Positions 9,975-22,188 are shown, counted from the stretch's first letter. The stretch is 64,000 nt of DNA from Ophiura sarsii (GCA_035610835.1 CM069455.1:18117874-18181873); one strand, 5' to 3'. Translations and numbers: made by a program. Notes: generated by a model not told the origin, from the letters alone.

Positions 9975-12660
9975 GTAATTTGCTATCTTCTGAATATAAT
10001 AATAAATACTATGTTATGTAATTTGCAATTTACTAACCATTGAAGATAGTTGAATGAAACCGACCAGAGAATATGTAACGTTAGTAAAATGACATCGCTT
10101 ATAAGATAATATCATTTGATTTCTTCTGAACATATAGCACACTGAAACCGACCAATTGTGTAATTTGCTATCTACTGAAGATGATAACATTAAATTCACG
10201 GTACGGTATATAATTTGCTATGTTTTGAAGATAGTAAATTTAAACTTCGACCAAATGCGTAGTTTGCTATCTTTTGAAGGTTGTTAGTTGACATCGCCTA
10301 TATGCCTAGTTGCTATCTTCTGAAGGTAGTTAGATGACATCGCCTATATTTGCTATCTTCTGAAGATAATAAACTGTAACCGACCAATTGTGTAAGTTGC
10401 TAATCGTTTGAATATGTTAAAATGACATATCCTATACCAGATGTATAATTTGCTATTTTCTGAAGATAGTAAACTGAAACTTCGACCAAATGCGTAGTTT
10501 GATATCTTTTGAAGGTTGTTAGATGACATCGCCTATATTTGCTATCTTCTGAAGGTCATAAACTAAAACCGACCAATAATTTGCTATCTTCTGAAGAAGG
10601 TAAAATGAAATTCACAGTACGGTATTCTAAGTGGCTATCTTCTGAAGATAGTAAATTGAAACTTCGACCAAATCGCCTATATTTGCTATCTTAGATAGCA
10701 AATATTTGCTATCCTGAAGATAGTAAACTGAAACCGACTAATTATGAAATTTGCTATCTACTGAAGATGATCAAATTAAATTCACGGTACGGTATATAAG
10801 TTGCTATTTTCTGAAGATAGTAAATTGAAACTTGCGTAGTTTGCTATCTTCTGAAGGTTGTTAGATTGCATCGCCTATATTTGCTATCTTCTGAAACCGA
10901 CCAATTGTGTAATTTGCTATCTTCTGAAGAGGGTATAAAGATATCCTATAAGATATATAGTTTGCTATCTTCTGACGATAGCTAATGGAAACCTCGACCA
11001 AATACGTAGTTTGCTATCTTTTGAAGGTTGTTATATATATAGGTGACATCGCCTATATGCCTAGTTGCTATCTTCTGAAGGTAGTTAGATGACATCGCCT
11101 ATATTTGCTATCTTCTGAAGATAGTAAACTGAAACCTACCTATCGTGTAATTTGTTTAATCTTCTGAGAGGTTAAAAAGATATCCTATAAGATATATGAT
11201 GTGCTATCTTCTGACGATAGTTAATTGAAACCTCGACCAAATACGTAGTTTGCTATCTTTTGAAGGTTGTTAGTTGACATCGCCTATAGACCTAGTTTGC
11301 TATCTTTTGAGGGTTGTTAGATGACATCGCCTATATTTGCTATCTTCTGAAGGTCATAAACTAAAACCGATCTATAATTTGCTATCTTCTGAAGATGGTA
11401 AAATGAAATTCACAGTACGGTATTATAAGTGGCTATCTTCTGAAGATAGTAAATTGAAACTTCGACCAAATCGCCTATATTTGCTATCTTAGATAGCAAA
11501 TATTTGCTATCCTGAAGATAGTAAACTGAAACCGACCAATGGTGTAATTTGCTATCTACTGAAGATGATAACATTGAATTCACGGTACGGTATATAATTT
11601 GCTATCTTCTGAAGATAGTAAATTGAAACTTCGACCAAATGCATAGTATGCTATCTTTTGAAGCTTGTTAGATGACATCACCTATATTTGCTATCTTTTG
11701 AAGGTCATAAACTAAAACCGACCAATAATTTGCTATCTTCTGAAGATGGTAAAATGAAATTCACAGTACGGTATTCTAAGTGGCTATCTTCTGAAGATAG
11801 TAAATTGAAACTTCGACCAAATCGCCTATATTTGCTATCTTCTGAATATAGTAAACTGCAACCGACCAATTGTGTAATTTGCTATCTACTGAAGATGATA
11901 ACATTAAATTCACGGTACGGTATATAATTTGCTATTTTTTGAAGATAGTAAATTTAAACTTCGACCAAATGCGTAGTTTGCTATCTTTTGAAGGTTGTTA
12001 GATGACATCGCCTATATTTGCTATCTTCTGAAGATCATAAACTAAAACCGACCAATAATTTGCTATCTTCTGAAGATGGTAAAATGAAATTCACAGTACG
12101 GTATTCTAAGTGGCTATCTTCTGAAGATAGTAAATTGAAACTTCGACCAAATCGCCTATATTTGCTATCTTCTGAAGATCATAAACTAAAACCGACCAAT
12201 AATTTGCTATCTTCTGAAGATGGTAAAATGAAATTCACAGTACGGTATTCTAAGTGGCTATCTTCTGAAGATAGTAAATTGAAACTTCGACCAAATCGCC
12301 TATATTTGCTATCTTCTGAAGATAGTAAACTGAAACCGACTAATTATGAAATTTGCTATCTACTGAAGATGATCAAATTAAATTCACGGTACGGTATATA
12401 AGTTGCTATTTTCTGAAGATAGTAAATTGAAACTTCGACCAAATGCGTAGTTTGCTATCTTCTGCATGAAGGTTGTTAGATGACATCACCTATAGTTGCT
12501 ATCTTCTGAAGATAATAACCGACCAATTGTGTAATTTGCTATCTTCTGAAGATGGTAAAATGAAATTCATGGTAAGTATATAATACGGTATATATAAGTT
12601 GCTATCTTCTGACGATAGTAAATTGAATCTTCGACCAAATGCGTAGTTTGAAAAAGTGAG
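9950..12660 (+). repeat. Satellite array B: palindromic satellite with higher-order units
   Basis: More than 50 copies of a 42-51-bp monomer, each with TTGCTATCTTCTGAAGATAG or a near variant followed by TAAA-TGAAACC-GACCAA. Three monomers (42+51+51 bp) form a 144-bp unit seen starting at 10532, 11330, 11681, 12011 and 12155; the last two are adjacent and nearly identical. A longer period of 798 bp links 10532 and 11330. Because 144 is divisible by three, a 127-codon frame (12018-12401) arises with a 48-residue repeat rich in LLSSED; I regard it as incidental. Confidence 0.93.
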
Positions 12661-13890
12661 TTATATCGAAACTGACAATAGAATATGTAATTTGCTATTT
12701 TCTGTCTAAGGGCTTACGTGTGAAACATTTGAGATCCACCATGTTATCATGGTAAGTGTGTACGTGTAATTTGACGTCTGCCTGACATCGTGGCCTTGGC
12801 CAGAGACAGTTCTGGGCGTTTTGATGTATATTCATTCATCAATGCACCGATATCTCGGAAGTCATCGATTGCTCGGAGGAGTTTACCCTCGAGGGAAATA
12901 CACTCTTAAGGATTCCCGAAAGATTATTATTAAAGATAACCACATTATTAACAACTACTGTTGTGAAAGTGTGTCAAATTGAGCTTCAGGGTAATGTTAT
13001 GACGGTTGAAAATCAGTGGCTTCAGGTTATCAGGTTGACATGTCGCTCTCCACTCTACTCTCTTGCGGATACGGATTTTATGAGTTACAAGACAACCAAA
13101 ATGTGAATTTTCGCCGTGAAATTGAGACTCAGAATTGCAAAATCATTGAAGTAAATGCCAAACAAACAAACAAACAAACATGACAAAGGTCTGCTATTAA
13201 GTACCAAAAAAAATGATCAAAACAAATTGAAATCTCAGCGAAAGCACGCTATAGCCCGTAGTAAAAATGTCCTATTTTTCTCTAGATTGAGCCAGGATCT
13301 TTGCTTTGCGCCTCCTTAGTGTTAAGGGGGCTGTCAAGTGTCGTTGTATGAATTTGTCAAGCACTGTAACTTTCAAACTATTTATGTGTTGTACATAAAA
13401 GTATACACTTTTTTGAATGAAATGAGTCGGGGAATCCATTTTTCGTATCAAAAATCGTGATTTTTATATTTTTGCCCAAAAATGCCTCTTTTTTGCCTAA
13501 ATTTTACAAACAACCTAACAAAATAATTTTTAGGTAAAAAATTCTAAAATTTTACAGAAAGCATCTTAATTCAATTATATATCTAGGAACCGTTTTTTTT
13601 TTTTGCCTTTAAAATTTTTAGTTTTGAAATTATTGACCAAAAAGTGCTAAAAATGTGAATTTTGGGATATGTTTAATTATTAGGCAACTTAAAATTAAAA
13701 TATCATTTAACAGATATATTTTCCTCATAAAAGGTTATCTTTAAAAAAAATCTTTAAAAAAAAAGTGTTTTGGAGATTTTATGGGTCGGTCGGTTGAGCT
13801 AACACAACTTTGTTAAGGCCTTACAGAGATCGTTCTTTTTTTGTCACTGTTGATGAAAAAATATAATTAGTAATATGTCATTTCACTTTC
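12661..13890. other. Unannotated AT-rich stretch
   Basis: No gene is recognised. There is an (AAAC)n run near 13160 and long A/T runs at 13430-13760. It separates array B from inverted copies of the array A unit. Confidence 0.5.
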
Positions 13891-14165
13891 TTTTTAGAAG
13901 ATAACATATTCGATGTTCAATGTTAGTATATCTTCAGCAAATGTACAAATGGTCGATATCATTTCACATCTTCATATAAGATAGCAAATAAAAGATGATT
14001 GATGTCATTTTGCTATCTTCAGAATATAGCAAATGACATATTTCGTTGTTATTTTATTTTCAGAACAAAGCAAATTAATATGGTCGATGTCGTTTTGCTA
14101 TCTTCAGAAGAAAGGAAATAATAACATATCTTAGTTATTATTTTAACTATCTTTAGAGAAAATAG
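13891..14165 (-). repeat. Array A-type units in inverted orientation
   Basis: TATGGTCGATGTCGTTTTGC followed by TATCTTCAGAAG (14078-14110) is the reverse complement of the array A sequence around its palindrome. A second copy is at 13990-14030. These are diverged and only about three units long. Confidence 0.65.
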
Positions 14166-14485
14166 CAATATTAGTAAAAGATAATAAGAAAACCGATAAA
14201 CTAAGGTTTCTCTGCCAATTTTAAAATGTTATCAATAAAATTAACCTTCCAGTATTCAAAATTCGCGCTAAATTGAATGATATAGTCAAATAAATCGAAA
14301 AAAACAAAGAATGTCGAAAAAATTGATAAAAGAAGATCCCCAAAAAGGTCCAATGACATAAAAGAGTTTTTACTTCGGATGTACTACTGGATTGGCTGGA
14401 GGGGAAACACTCCAAAAGACGTCGTCGCGTTATGAGATGAATAATAATATTGTCGATGCAGAGGTCAGTGACGTGATTGTTATTC

Positions 14486-14732
14486 TTAACACTGTCCACG
14501 CGGCAGGCAGATGCAGACGACATTCCAAAAGTTCACAATATTTTTTTAAAAAGTCAAAATAATTGAATTTCATTACCATATTTGGAATCACCATGAGACA
14601 TGCATTGACATAAGTACAAACATGCCTAGTATTGGTTCAGTAATTCTTGAGATAGTCACTGAAAGTTGGGAAAGGTTTCTGAAAATTGTGTTTTGTTTAT
14701 GGTAAAAATAATAGGCGCGTGGAAAGTGTTCA
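14486..14732 (-). mobile_element. TTAA-flanked MITE, CACTTTCC family, copy 2
   Basis: TTAA at the left (14486-14489), degenerate TTCA at the right. Ends CACTGTCCACGCGGC and GGCGCGTGGAAAGTG. The interior AGTACAAACATGCCTAGTAT is inverted relative to copy 1. A 100-codon minus-strand frame overlaps the left end by chance. Confidence 0.85.
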
Positions 14733-15894
14733 TAAGTATTTAGGCCAACAGTGGAAAGAATCCTGTTCTACGAGCCAGATTGATCTCGATTTTTCGAATT
14801 TGAAACTTTTATTTTTTTAAATATTCTTGAAAGTTTTTGTAGGTTTTCAAAAATGTGCATACGTTTTTCAATTTTTTCAAACCATTTCAAATTTGGTTGT
14901 TGAAAATTTCTAAAATGTTTTAATTAAAGTTTAAAAAGTTATCAAAAATGTTTTAACAATGACCAAAGATTTCAAACAAATTTGAATATTTGCTGGCCTA
15001 CCACTTTGGTAGTTCACCACAGAAGAACTGGTCATACACCTGTTCACTTGATGACAGATAGTACATACATATTTTACATGGAGACATTGTAACCTTGTCA
15101 AATTCCCAAGAGAACTGGATGTGGCTAGCAACTCAGAGTGGTAGCTCGCCTTTAAGCTTTTTAAGATTTTCAAAAAATTCTCTAAAGATTTTGAAAATAA
15201 AAAACACACCCACAGAATAAAAAATATATAGGTCAATCGAGCCCGTAAAACAGTTTCCCCTTGGCCTTACGGATGAGAATATTATTTAATCAATCGGGCC
15301 ATGAATATCCATGTGTGCTAATTCACCCCTCTGGGTGTGTTATGGTATTATTATATGGATGGAGTGCATAGTGATTACTATATCTTGTCTATAGTAAATA
15401 TAGTTTTATCAATAGTTTAGGGTTTTCAACTCCGGAAGCTGTACCGAAATTCAGTCCCACGATGCAATGAGGGGAGGATACGATAAATCCGATGAATTAA
15501 CCTTCTGCACGGAAATAATGAACAAAAAAGTCCCATTTTAGATTACAAATAATTGCTGTTAGCCTGTTGTCATAGTACTCGTACCCCAAAATAGACGACA
15601 TTATTTGAATCGTATAATTGTAATGCGAATCCGATTTTGTATATTTAGAATTTTTAGATTTTTATTTTTCACTTTTTTTCTTGGTTTTTTTAAAAAGTAT
15701 TGGATTTTTGGGGATAAATCATTAGAAAGAAATGTTTAAAATGTTTTGAATTTTTTTAATATTTCAACAAATGATTGAAATATTGTGATTAGAAAAGGTA
15801 AAAACACCACAAAGCGAAAGATCAGTCAATATTTCAATTAAACCCACCATCTATAATTCAGACGATCATTTGTCAAATATTTTCATTATTATAG
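14733..15894. other. AT-rich stretch without genes
   Basis: Runs of TTTTCAAAAATT type fill 14760-14960 and 15600-15780. A 101-codon minus-strand frame (14931-15236) has no recognisable domain and atypical composition for a protein. No element boundaries found. Confidence 0.45.
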
Positions 15895-16480
15895 ACGAGG
15901 CTTTCTTCGTATTCTCCGAGGAAGAAAATATCCGCTTAAAAAAGAGCATTGCCTCTTTCCACTCATTGTCTCATTGTATGACTGTCAAAATTGAGATATT
16001 TTGATTTCAAATGGTTATCAAATATATATTAGAAAATATTTAAAATTTTGCAAATGTATGAAAATTAAAGGGACAAAATAGCGAGCGATCAATATGATCA
16101 TATAACTCAAATACTCAAATATTATCCACAACAAAGATGGACGAGAGGTTCTTCGAACTTCCTGAAAAAAGTGCATTGACTCTTTCCACTCATGTCTTAT
16201 TGTACTGTCAAAATTGAGATATTTTTATTTTTAAATTAAAAAAAATATATACTAGATTATGGTAGCAATTCTTCGAAAATTGTTGAATATTTGAATATAA
16301 ATTTTAAAAAGACACCATTTCTGGAAAATGCTTTTTTAGAAAATATTAGATTTTTTTGAAAAAGTATGAACATTGTGTTAAAGTGACAACGAAATAGCGA
16401 GAGGGTCACTATTTCTTCGAACTCTCTTAAAAAGTGCATTGACTCTTTCCACTCATTGTCTCATGGTCTCGATGTATTGT
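15895..16480 (+). repeat. Three imperfect tandem units of about 230-265 bp
   Basis: The sentence CATTG(C/A)CTCTTTCCACTCAT recurs at about 15948, 16174 and 16437, each preceded by CTTCG-A-CT and AAAAAGTGC-like words and followed in the first two by CTGTCAAAATTGAGATATTT. AT-rich, non-coding. Confidence 0.75.
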
Positions 16481-16645
16481 TTTGCCATTACCAATAAACA
16501 CAGACCAAACAACAACATTTCCAATTAAATTAAAACAACAATAAAGGCCTTGAGTTTTCAATATATTTAAGAATGAGAAAAACTATTTATATTACTCATA
16601 CCAAATGTTAAATTAATGATGTACTTATAATATCAAGATACGCCT

Positions 16646-17626
16646 ACATACTATACTTGGCACGATGCCAATCGCATCTATATTAATTCATAACAATATC
16701 AATCAAAACGACAATTTTCCTGTAACATCAATAAAAGGAAGCCATTATAGCTTGTCAAAAGTGGCTCATAATTGTGGATAAAGGCAGCGATATTTTCGGG
16801 AAAATAAGTTCCGAGAAAGATCTTCTTAACCTTTATGTTGTTCGATCGTTCATCAGGACCCGGACGCGATTATTTATTTCGTACATGATCCTTTAGTGAA
16901 ATCAGTTGATTTGTTCAAAAAATCATTTTATTCAGTAAATTTTGCTTGAGTCTGTATTAAAACGGAATAAAGTGAATTTCACTAGGATCATGTACGAAAA
17001 AATAATCGCGACCGGATTTCATAATCATGTCGGCCTACATCTAATACATGGAGAATAGGTTTTTTTCTTCAAAACCAAGCTCCTTTGTTGTATCGCACTG
17101 ACAGAAATGCAGACACCAAGACACCAAGACAGACAGACAGACAGACAGAGAGACAGACAGCCCGACAGACAGACAAACAGACAAACACCCATACAAACAC
17201 ACACCCCTACATAAAAACGAACATACAAAACAAACAGGCAAAACCAACAAACAGAACCAACGAACCAACAAACCATCACCCGAAATTAAATTAAATAAAA
17301 ATAAATCACACGAAATAAACAAACAAACAAAACACCCCACAAAAACAATAAACAAACAAATAAACAAAAATAGATTATCAAAGGTGTTTTCTCGAATGTA
17401 CTTATAGGATCAAAACCTCCTGCATTCACGCATGACTTTAACAGTCATCAATATAATGTACTGTGAGACGCATTGAGCGTTTGCTATCGTCAGTAGATAG
17501 CAGATACACAAGCAGTTTGTAAATAGATAGTTTTGGTTGATGCTGAAGACGAAAACATCACACTTTTACTTTTCTTCTTCATTGTAACATTTTGTAGAAA
17601 ACCCCATTAAGACTGAAAGGACAAAT
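16646..17626 (+). repeat. Duplicated block, copy 1 (uninterrupted)
   Basis: It matches 18138-20894 in the same order: CTTGGCACGATGCCAATCGC, ATCAAAACGACAATTTTCCT, AGTGGCTCATAATTGTGGAT, AACCAAGCTCCTTTGTTGTA, a palindrome (17481-17503) and TTTGTAGAAAACCCCATTAA. It preserves the empty sites of insertions found in copy 2, and differs by its longer (CAGA)n tract. Confidence 0.85.
17098..17370 (+). repeat. (ACAG)n and (AAAC)n simple-sequence tract
   Basis: ACAGACAG repeats dominate 17120-17180 and AAACAAAC-type words follow to 17370. Overlapping open frames on both strands (60-108 codons) are products of the short repeats. A shorter counterpart lies at 19540-19745. Confidence 0.85.
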
Positions 17627-18137
17627 ATTTTATGCTCATTTGCGTAAAATTGACCATTTAAGATTTACGATATTTTCTCTTAGATCTATTAAATTCCACT
17701 ATAGAAAACGGTCCAGTCCGAGCTGAGTCCGACAATCACAAAAGGCAAAATTGTTGCTGTTGTTGTTGCTAAATTCGTGTAATAATGACATATTTTGTCA
17801 TTATTTCGCATTTAATGTTTGAACAAATAACTGAGAATATTTGATTTTTGTTTATTAGTAGGCTATTGTGTACCATGCATGAATCCACTTGTTCATTAAT
17901 ATCAAATATTATTGAATAAAATATTCAATATTGTGTTCGGTTTCAAAATGCAGTAACTTTAATACCAAAATAGTCATATCTGGTAAACCGTACAAAGAAA
18001 TGTCATTGTTTTTGCTGATGATAGTGAATAAATGCATCTATTATTGCCGCCTAAATTGGTTGCCTTCATATTCTGATAACAAATATTTTTAATAATTATT
18101 TTACTTTGAGTACACTTTTCTTTGACTCACCCTGTAT
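17627..18137. other. Unannotated stretch between duplicated blocks
   Basis: AT-rich, no gene or repeat recognised apart from a (TTG)n-like stretch near 17752-17770. Confidence 0.45.
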
Positions 18138-18174
18138 ACATACTATGCACTTGGCACGGTGCCAATCGCATCTA

Positions 18175-19236
18175 CGAGGGTCATTCAATAAGTTCTACCT
18201 CCTACCTCATATCTTTGCTATTATATAAGCCAGTCTTATGAAATATTACACAATCGTAGCGCGGAATCTCGGCTACAAATTCATAGTAAATTGGTCTGAG
18301 TAGTGGTTGTACTTTTCCAGAAATGCAGTGAAAACCAAACGTCCTTTTAGTGCGACGGAAATGGCAAAAAGACAGCCAAATGTCTCCCAATTGCTATTCA
18401 CTTGACCAATTCTAATAGACAAAATGTCCCAATCGATTAATTAAAACCGTTCTAAATTACAAATAGCTCTTGAACAGACTATAAACAATAACAATGACTG
18501 ATTTCTTGGGGGGAAATGGCCTCTAATTAGCCAGAACCGAACCAGGACAGCCATTCATTTTAACCATACCCTAAGAGAACCGCTGCAAACGTCATTATTT
18601 GATTTTTGTATAAGAACTAAGGGATCTTCATTATACAGGACTAATGGATAGATTTCAAGTCTCTCAAAGAGAAAATTTTCTATCACGGACTACCTGATTG
18701 ATTATTTTAAAGGTTGTATATAAGGAAAACTCAAAGAGTGACTGTCATGTAAAGATTTAACACTCGAGGCATCACTGTGGCTTGACTTGTAACAACGAAC
18801 ATTTGACTGAATAGCGGCATTCCAGTTTGCTAAAGACGTAGCATTACATTCGAGTTGATATTATACTTTTTCAAGCCTACAGAGGTTGATATTGCCTACG
18901 ATCTAATTTATACATGATAATACAATATTATATTCAGAAAACATCCATTGTTTTCTATTTTCAGTATTTAAATCGGGCTGTTATATCTAATCATGTAATA
19001 TGGAGAGACAACGAGAAAAACGTGTATTTATCTTTAGGGTAATGTTCCGTGTCCGTTGTCCAACATCTCTCTCTGGCTTTGATCGGATTATAACAGAAGT
19101 AAAACAGATATCAATTATCATTTACTATAAATGTGAAGCTGTGATTCAGAGGTATAATCATGACAAATGTCATTAGGCTGACATTCATAATAGCGATGTT
19201 ATGAGTTAGGAGGTAGAACTTATTGAATGACCCTCG
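18175..19236. mobile_element. Mariner-like non-autonomous element, 1062 bp
   Basis: The termini are exact inverse copies beginning CGAGGGTCATTCAATAAGTT and extending about 30 bp (to CTACCTCCTA). TA flanks both ends (18173-18174, 19237-19238), and the empty site with a single TA is in the other block copy at about 16679. TA duplication and this terminus fit the Tc1/mariner superfamily. No D,D(34)D transposase is readable; one 62-codon minus frame is the longest. Confidence 0.88.
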
Positions 19237-19539
19237 TATATTATTTGTAATTCATAACCTTATCAATCAAAACGACAATTTTCATGTAACAACAAGTAAA
19301 GGAAGCAATTATAGCTTGTCAAATGTCAAAAGTGGCTCATAATTGTGGATAAAGGCAGCGATATTTCCGAGAAAATAAGTTCCGAGAAAGATCTTCTTAA
19401 CCTTTAACATGTTTGATCTTTCCTCTGGACCTGGACATCATTATATAGGGCCTACATCTAGCACATGCATGGAGAATAGGGTTTTTTTCTTCAAAACCAA
19501 GCTCCTTTGTTGTATCGCACTGATAGACATGCAGACACC

Positions 19540-19745
19540 CAGTCAGACAGATAAACAATCACCAAAACACAAAAACGAACATACAAAACGAACAGGCAGA
19601 ACCAACAAACAGAACCAACAAACCAACAAATCATCACCCGAAATAAAAATTAAAAATCACCCGAAATAAGCAAACAAACAAATGATGAAACAAACGAACA
19701 CTCCAACCAAAAAATAAACAAATCAATAAATAAACAAACACATAT
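19540..19745 (+). repeat. (CAGA)n/(AAAC)n simple-sequence tract
   Basis: It is the counterpart of 17098-17370 inside the second block copy, with fewer CAGA units and the same AAAC-rich continuation. Confidence 0.8.
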
Positions 19746-19824
19746 TATGAAAGGTGTTTTCTCGATAATGTGCTCAAAAACGTCTGCATTCACGCATGAC
19801 TTGAACAGTCATCAATATTATATA

Positions 19825-20394
19825 CAGTCATCAAAAAAGTAACTATACAGGTAATATGGGCTTGTAACGCTAAAAATATATATCCTACCTAAAAATATTA
19901 AACCATAAAGTTGTTGAAAAATTTATCTTCTTTAATATGAGATATTGCACACTAGGATCGCTTGAATATTGAAGAAGTGACAATCCAAAATGTAAGGTCA
20001 AGTCATAATTTCATTTTCACATTTTACATTTCAACACGGGCCCGGGGGAGAGAATGACAGGTAGCGCGTGTGTGGCATATTGATCCATCGGAACAATACG
20101 GCTGACTGCCCAACCTGTGCATGCATCCCCCAATTGCACTACCGGTAATCAAGAAGGTACCCGTATTTATGGGTCCGCGTGTAGAAAATAGAAATGTGAA
20201 AATGAAAATCGGACTTCGCCTTACATTTGGGAGTGTCACTTCCTCAATAATCACCCGATCCTAGCGTGCAATATCTCATATCAAAGAAGATGAATTTCGC
20301 AACAACTTTATAATTTGATATTTTTAGGTAGGATATATATTTTAAGAGTTAGAAGCTCATTTATTACCGGTATAGTTACTTTTTTTGATGACTG
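19825..20394. mobile_element. 570-bp TIR element with TA duplication
   Basis: It starts CAGTCATCAAAAAAGTAACT and ends with the inverse, with long imperfect arms (about 150-200 bp; for example GATATTGCACACTAGGATCG versus CGATCCTAGCGTGCAATATC). TA lies outside each end (19823-19824, 20395-20396). Tc1/mariner type by its target site. Interrupts the second block copy. Confidence 0.85.
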
Positions 20395-20403
20395 TACACC
20401 TAC

Positions 20404-20700
20404 CCGCAGGAGTTACATTGTGGGAGTACACCCCAGTACACACAAAAACACACAACATGGTATACAGTGTACAAACATACACTGTGGGCGTTTAAATTTG
20501 CCGAAATCTGCTGAGAGGGGTCCTATGGGGCATCAAAAATACCCCCATAAAACACTCAAAATCGACGATAGGCTATACCCCATCTAGAGGCCATTTAAAA
20601 CCATCTGGCAACGTCTGCATTTGGGGTATGCCCACAGGCCAAAAACGCCCACAATGTAGCTTTATACTTGAATTCACGCCCACAATGTACCTCTTGTAAG
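20404..20700. mobile_element. Probable small TIR element with TACATTGTGGG ends
   Basis: AGGAGTTACATTGTGGGAGT at the left is roughly inverted at the right (ACGCCCACAATGTACCTCTT), and a third CCCACAATGTA word lies at 20647. The segment is absent from the other block copy. Exact ends are uncertain. Confidence 0.5.
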
Positions 20701-20894
20701 AACTGTATGACGCATTGAGCATTTTGCTATCTTCAGTAGATAGCGGAGACACAAGTAGTTTGTTAATATATTAGGCTTACATCTTACAAAATGGTGATGC
20801 GATCAAGCAAAATGAGACACAAATATTACACTTTTACTTTTCTTCTTCATTGTAACATTTTGTAGAAAACCACATTAAGACAGAAAGGACAAAT

Positions 20895-21760
20895 CTTCCA
20901 ACAGTATGAGTAATTAAAAGGTTTTGAAAACAATAGAAAACAAAAGAAATTCTATTCTTTGTTTTGTTATATCTACAAATCAATATTATCATGTCCGGAC
21001 TCATTTTGCTTTGATCACATCACTGCATCAAGATAAAACAGTAGGTCTTTGAAAGTGAGTAGTTGCCTGTAAGGCAGCGAAAACAAAAGTTTTTGATTTA
21101 TTATTTTCGTTTAAGAAAAAAAGAAATTGAAAATGTTTGATTTTCGAGGATTTTTTTCGGGAAATTGAGCATTTGTTTTGTAATTGTTGTAATGTTATTG
21201 AAATTGTTTTAATTTTTTTAATTTTTTTAAAAAAATTCACCCAAATGTTCACGAAAATGAAATAAAAACACAACCCTACTCCCCCCCCCCCAATAATCAT
21301 TTGAGTTCGTAGTCATCATGGTCATTGTCGGTTGAGAATGGTGCTGCCGATTGGGTAAATAAATATAAATTAAAAGGTTGAATAACAGGGTTTTATTTAA
21401 AGTGAAACCGACCGCCCCAAGTTTTTCAAGGTGAACGAATTTTATTGGGTGCAACCATATCATAGTGCGTGAAGCAATTTTAACAAAAGATAATAAGAAA
21501 ACCGATCAACTACAAACTATAAAGTACATCTACCGGCCACCGCCCCCATCCCCACACATCCTCCATATGAAAAACCTAGCTACGCCGCTAGCTGCAGCTG
21601 GTATTGAAATCGTTGAATGGTTTCAGGTTCCCTTAATTATAACAACGTCACAGGAAAGAAAACCATCCTTGCCATTGGGGGTGATTAGATCCTGGACGGA
21701 GATAAATAATTGAAGAGATGAACGAGTTGTTAAGTTGATGCAATTATTATAGGTTGAACT
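20895..21760. other. Unannotated stretch
   Basis: No gene is recognised. AT-rich near 21100-21260, then a C run at 21280-21290. AAAAGATAATAAGAAAACCG at 21485 also occurs near 14175, so part is repetitive. Confidence 0.45.
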
Positions 21761-21768
21761 ATTTACAT

Positions 21769-22188
21769 CCCGGGGGGCACTGACATTGGAAAAGGGTATA
21801 GGTATGTGCCGCGCTGAAGACCCCCTTTTCACCCTCTGCTGCTAGGTCTTATGACCCCCCCCCCCCCCCTTTTGAGCCTGCATCAGTTCTTAAGACCCCA
21901 ATTTTATTGAAAATTCAAAAATCGCGAAAATTTGCGTTCCAAAGCCCCAATTCTTCGAAAATTTCGCGTTCTAAAACCAAAAAAAATCGCAAATTTGCGT
22001 TCTTGCTAATCAAAATTGAACTATAGACCAGTTCTCAAGACCTACTTTTTTGAAAAAATCAGTTCCTAAGACCCTATTTTTCGTCATAAAACCCACTCAG
22101 TTCAGTTCGGTAGCCCCGTTTGAGACCCTGGGCGGCACACCACTACCCAAAAAAAGTTGAGTGCCCACCCCCCCCCCCCCCCCCCCCG
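21769..22188. mobile_element. hAT-like element, 420 bp, with poly-C in a terminal repeat
   Basis: The flanks repeat ATTTACAT (21761-21768, 22189-22196), an 8-bp duplication typical of hAT elements. The left end CCCGGGGGGCACT is inverted at the right as AGTGCCCA followed by 20 Cs and G, so the homopolymer lies within the terminal repeat. The interior has repeated AGACC(C) and TCGCGAAAAT words, non-coding. Confidence 0.85.

Larger units (their letters stand above)
18138..20894 (+). repeat. Duplicated block, copy 2 (with insertions)
   Basis: It is the same sequence as 16646-17626 but about 1.8 kb longer. The extra length is explained by insertions at 18175-19236, 19825-20394 and about 20404-20700. 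The palindrome (20724-20742) and GTAGAAAACCACATTAAGAC end are retained. Confidence 0.85.

Noticed and set aside
12018..12401. 127-codon frame with a repeated LLSSED-type peptide
   Set aside because: It is a translation of the 144-bp satellite unit, which stays open because 144 is divisible by three. The neighbouring units of the same satellite contain stops, and no start context or splice signals were seen.
17025..17367. Cys-rich and Thr/Lys-rich frames of 69-108 codons
   Set aside because: Both strands are open because of the (ACAG)n/(AAAC)n simple repeat.
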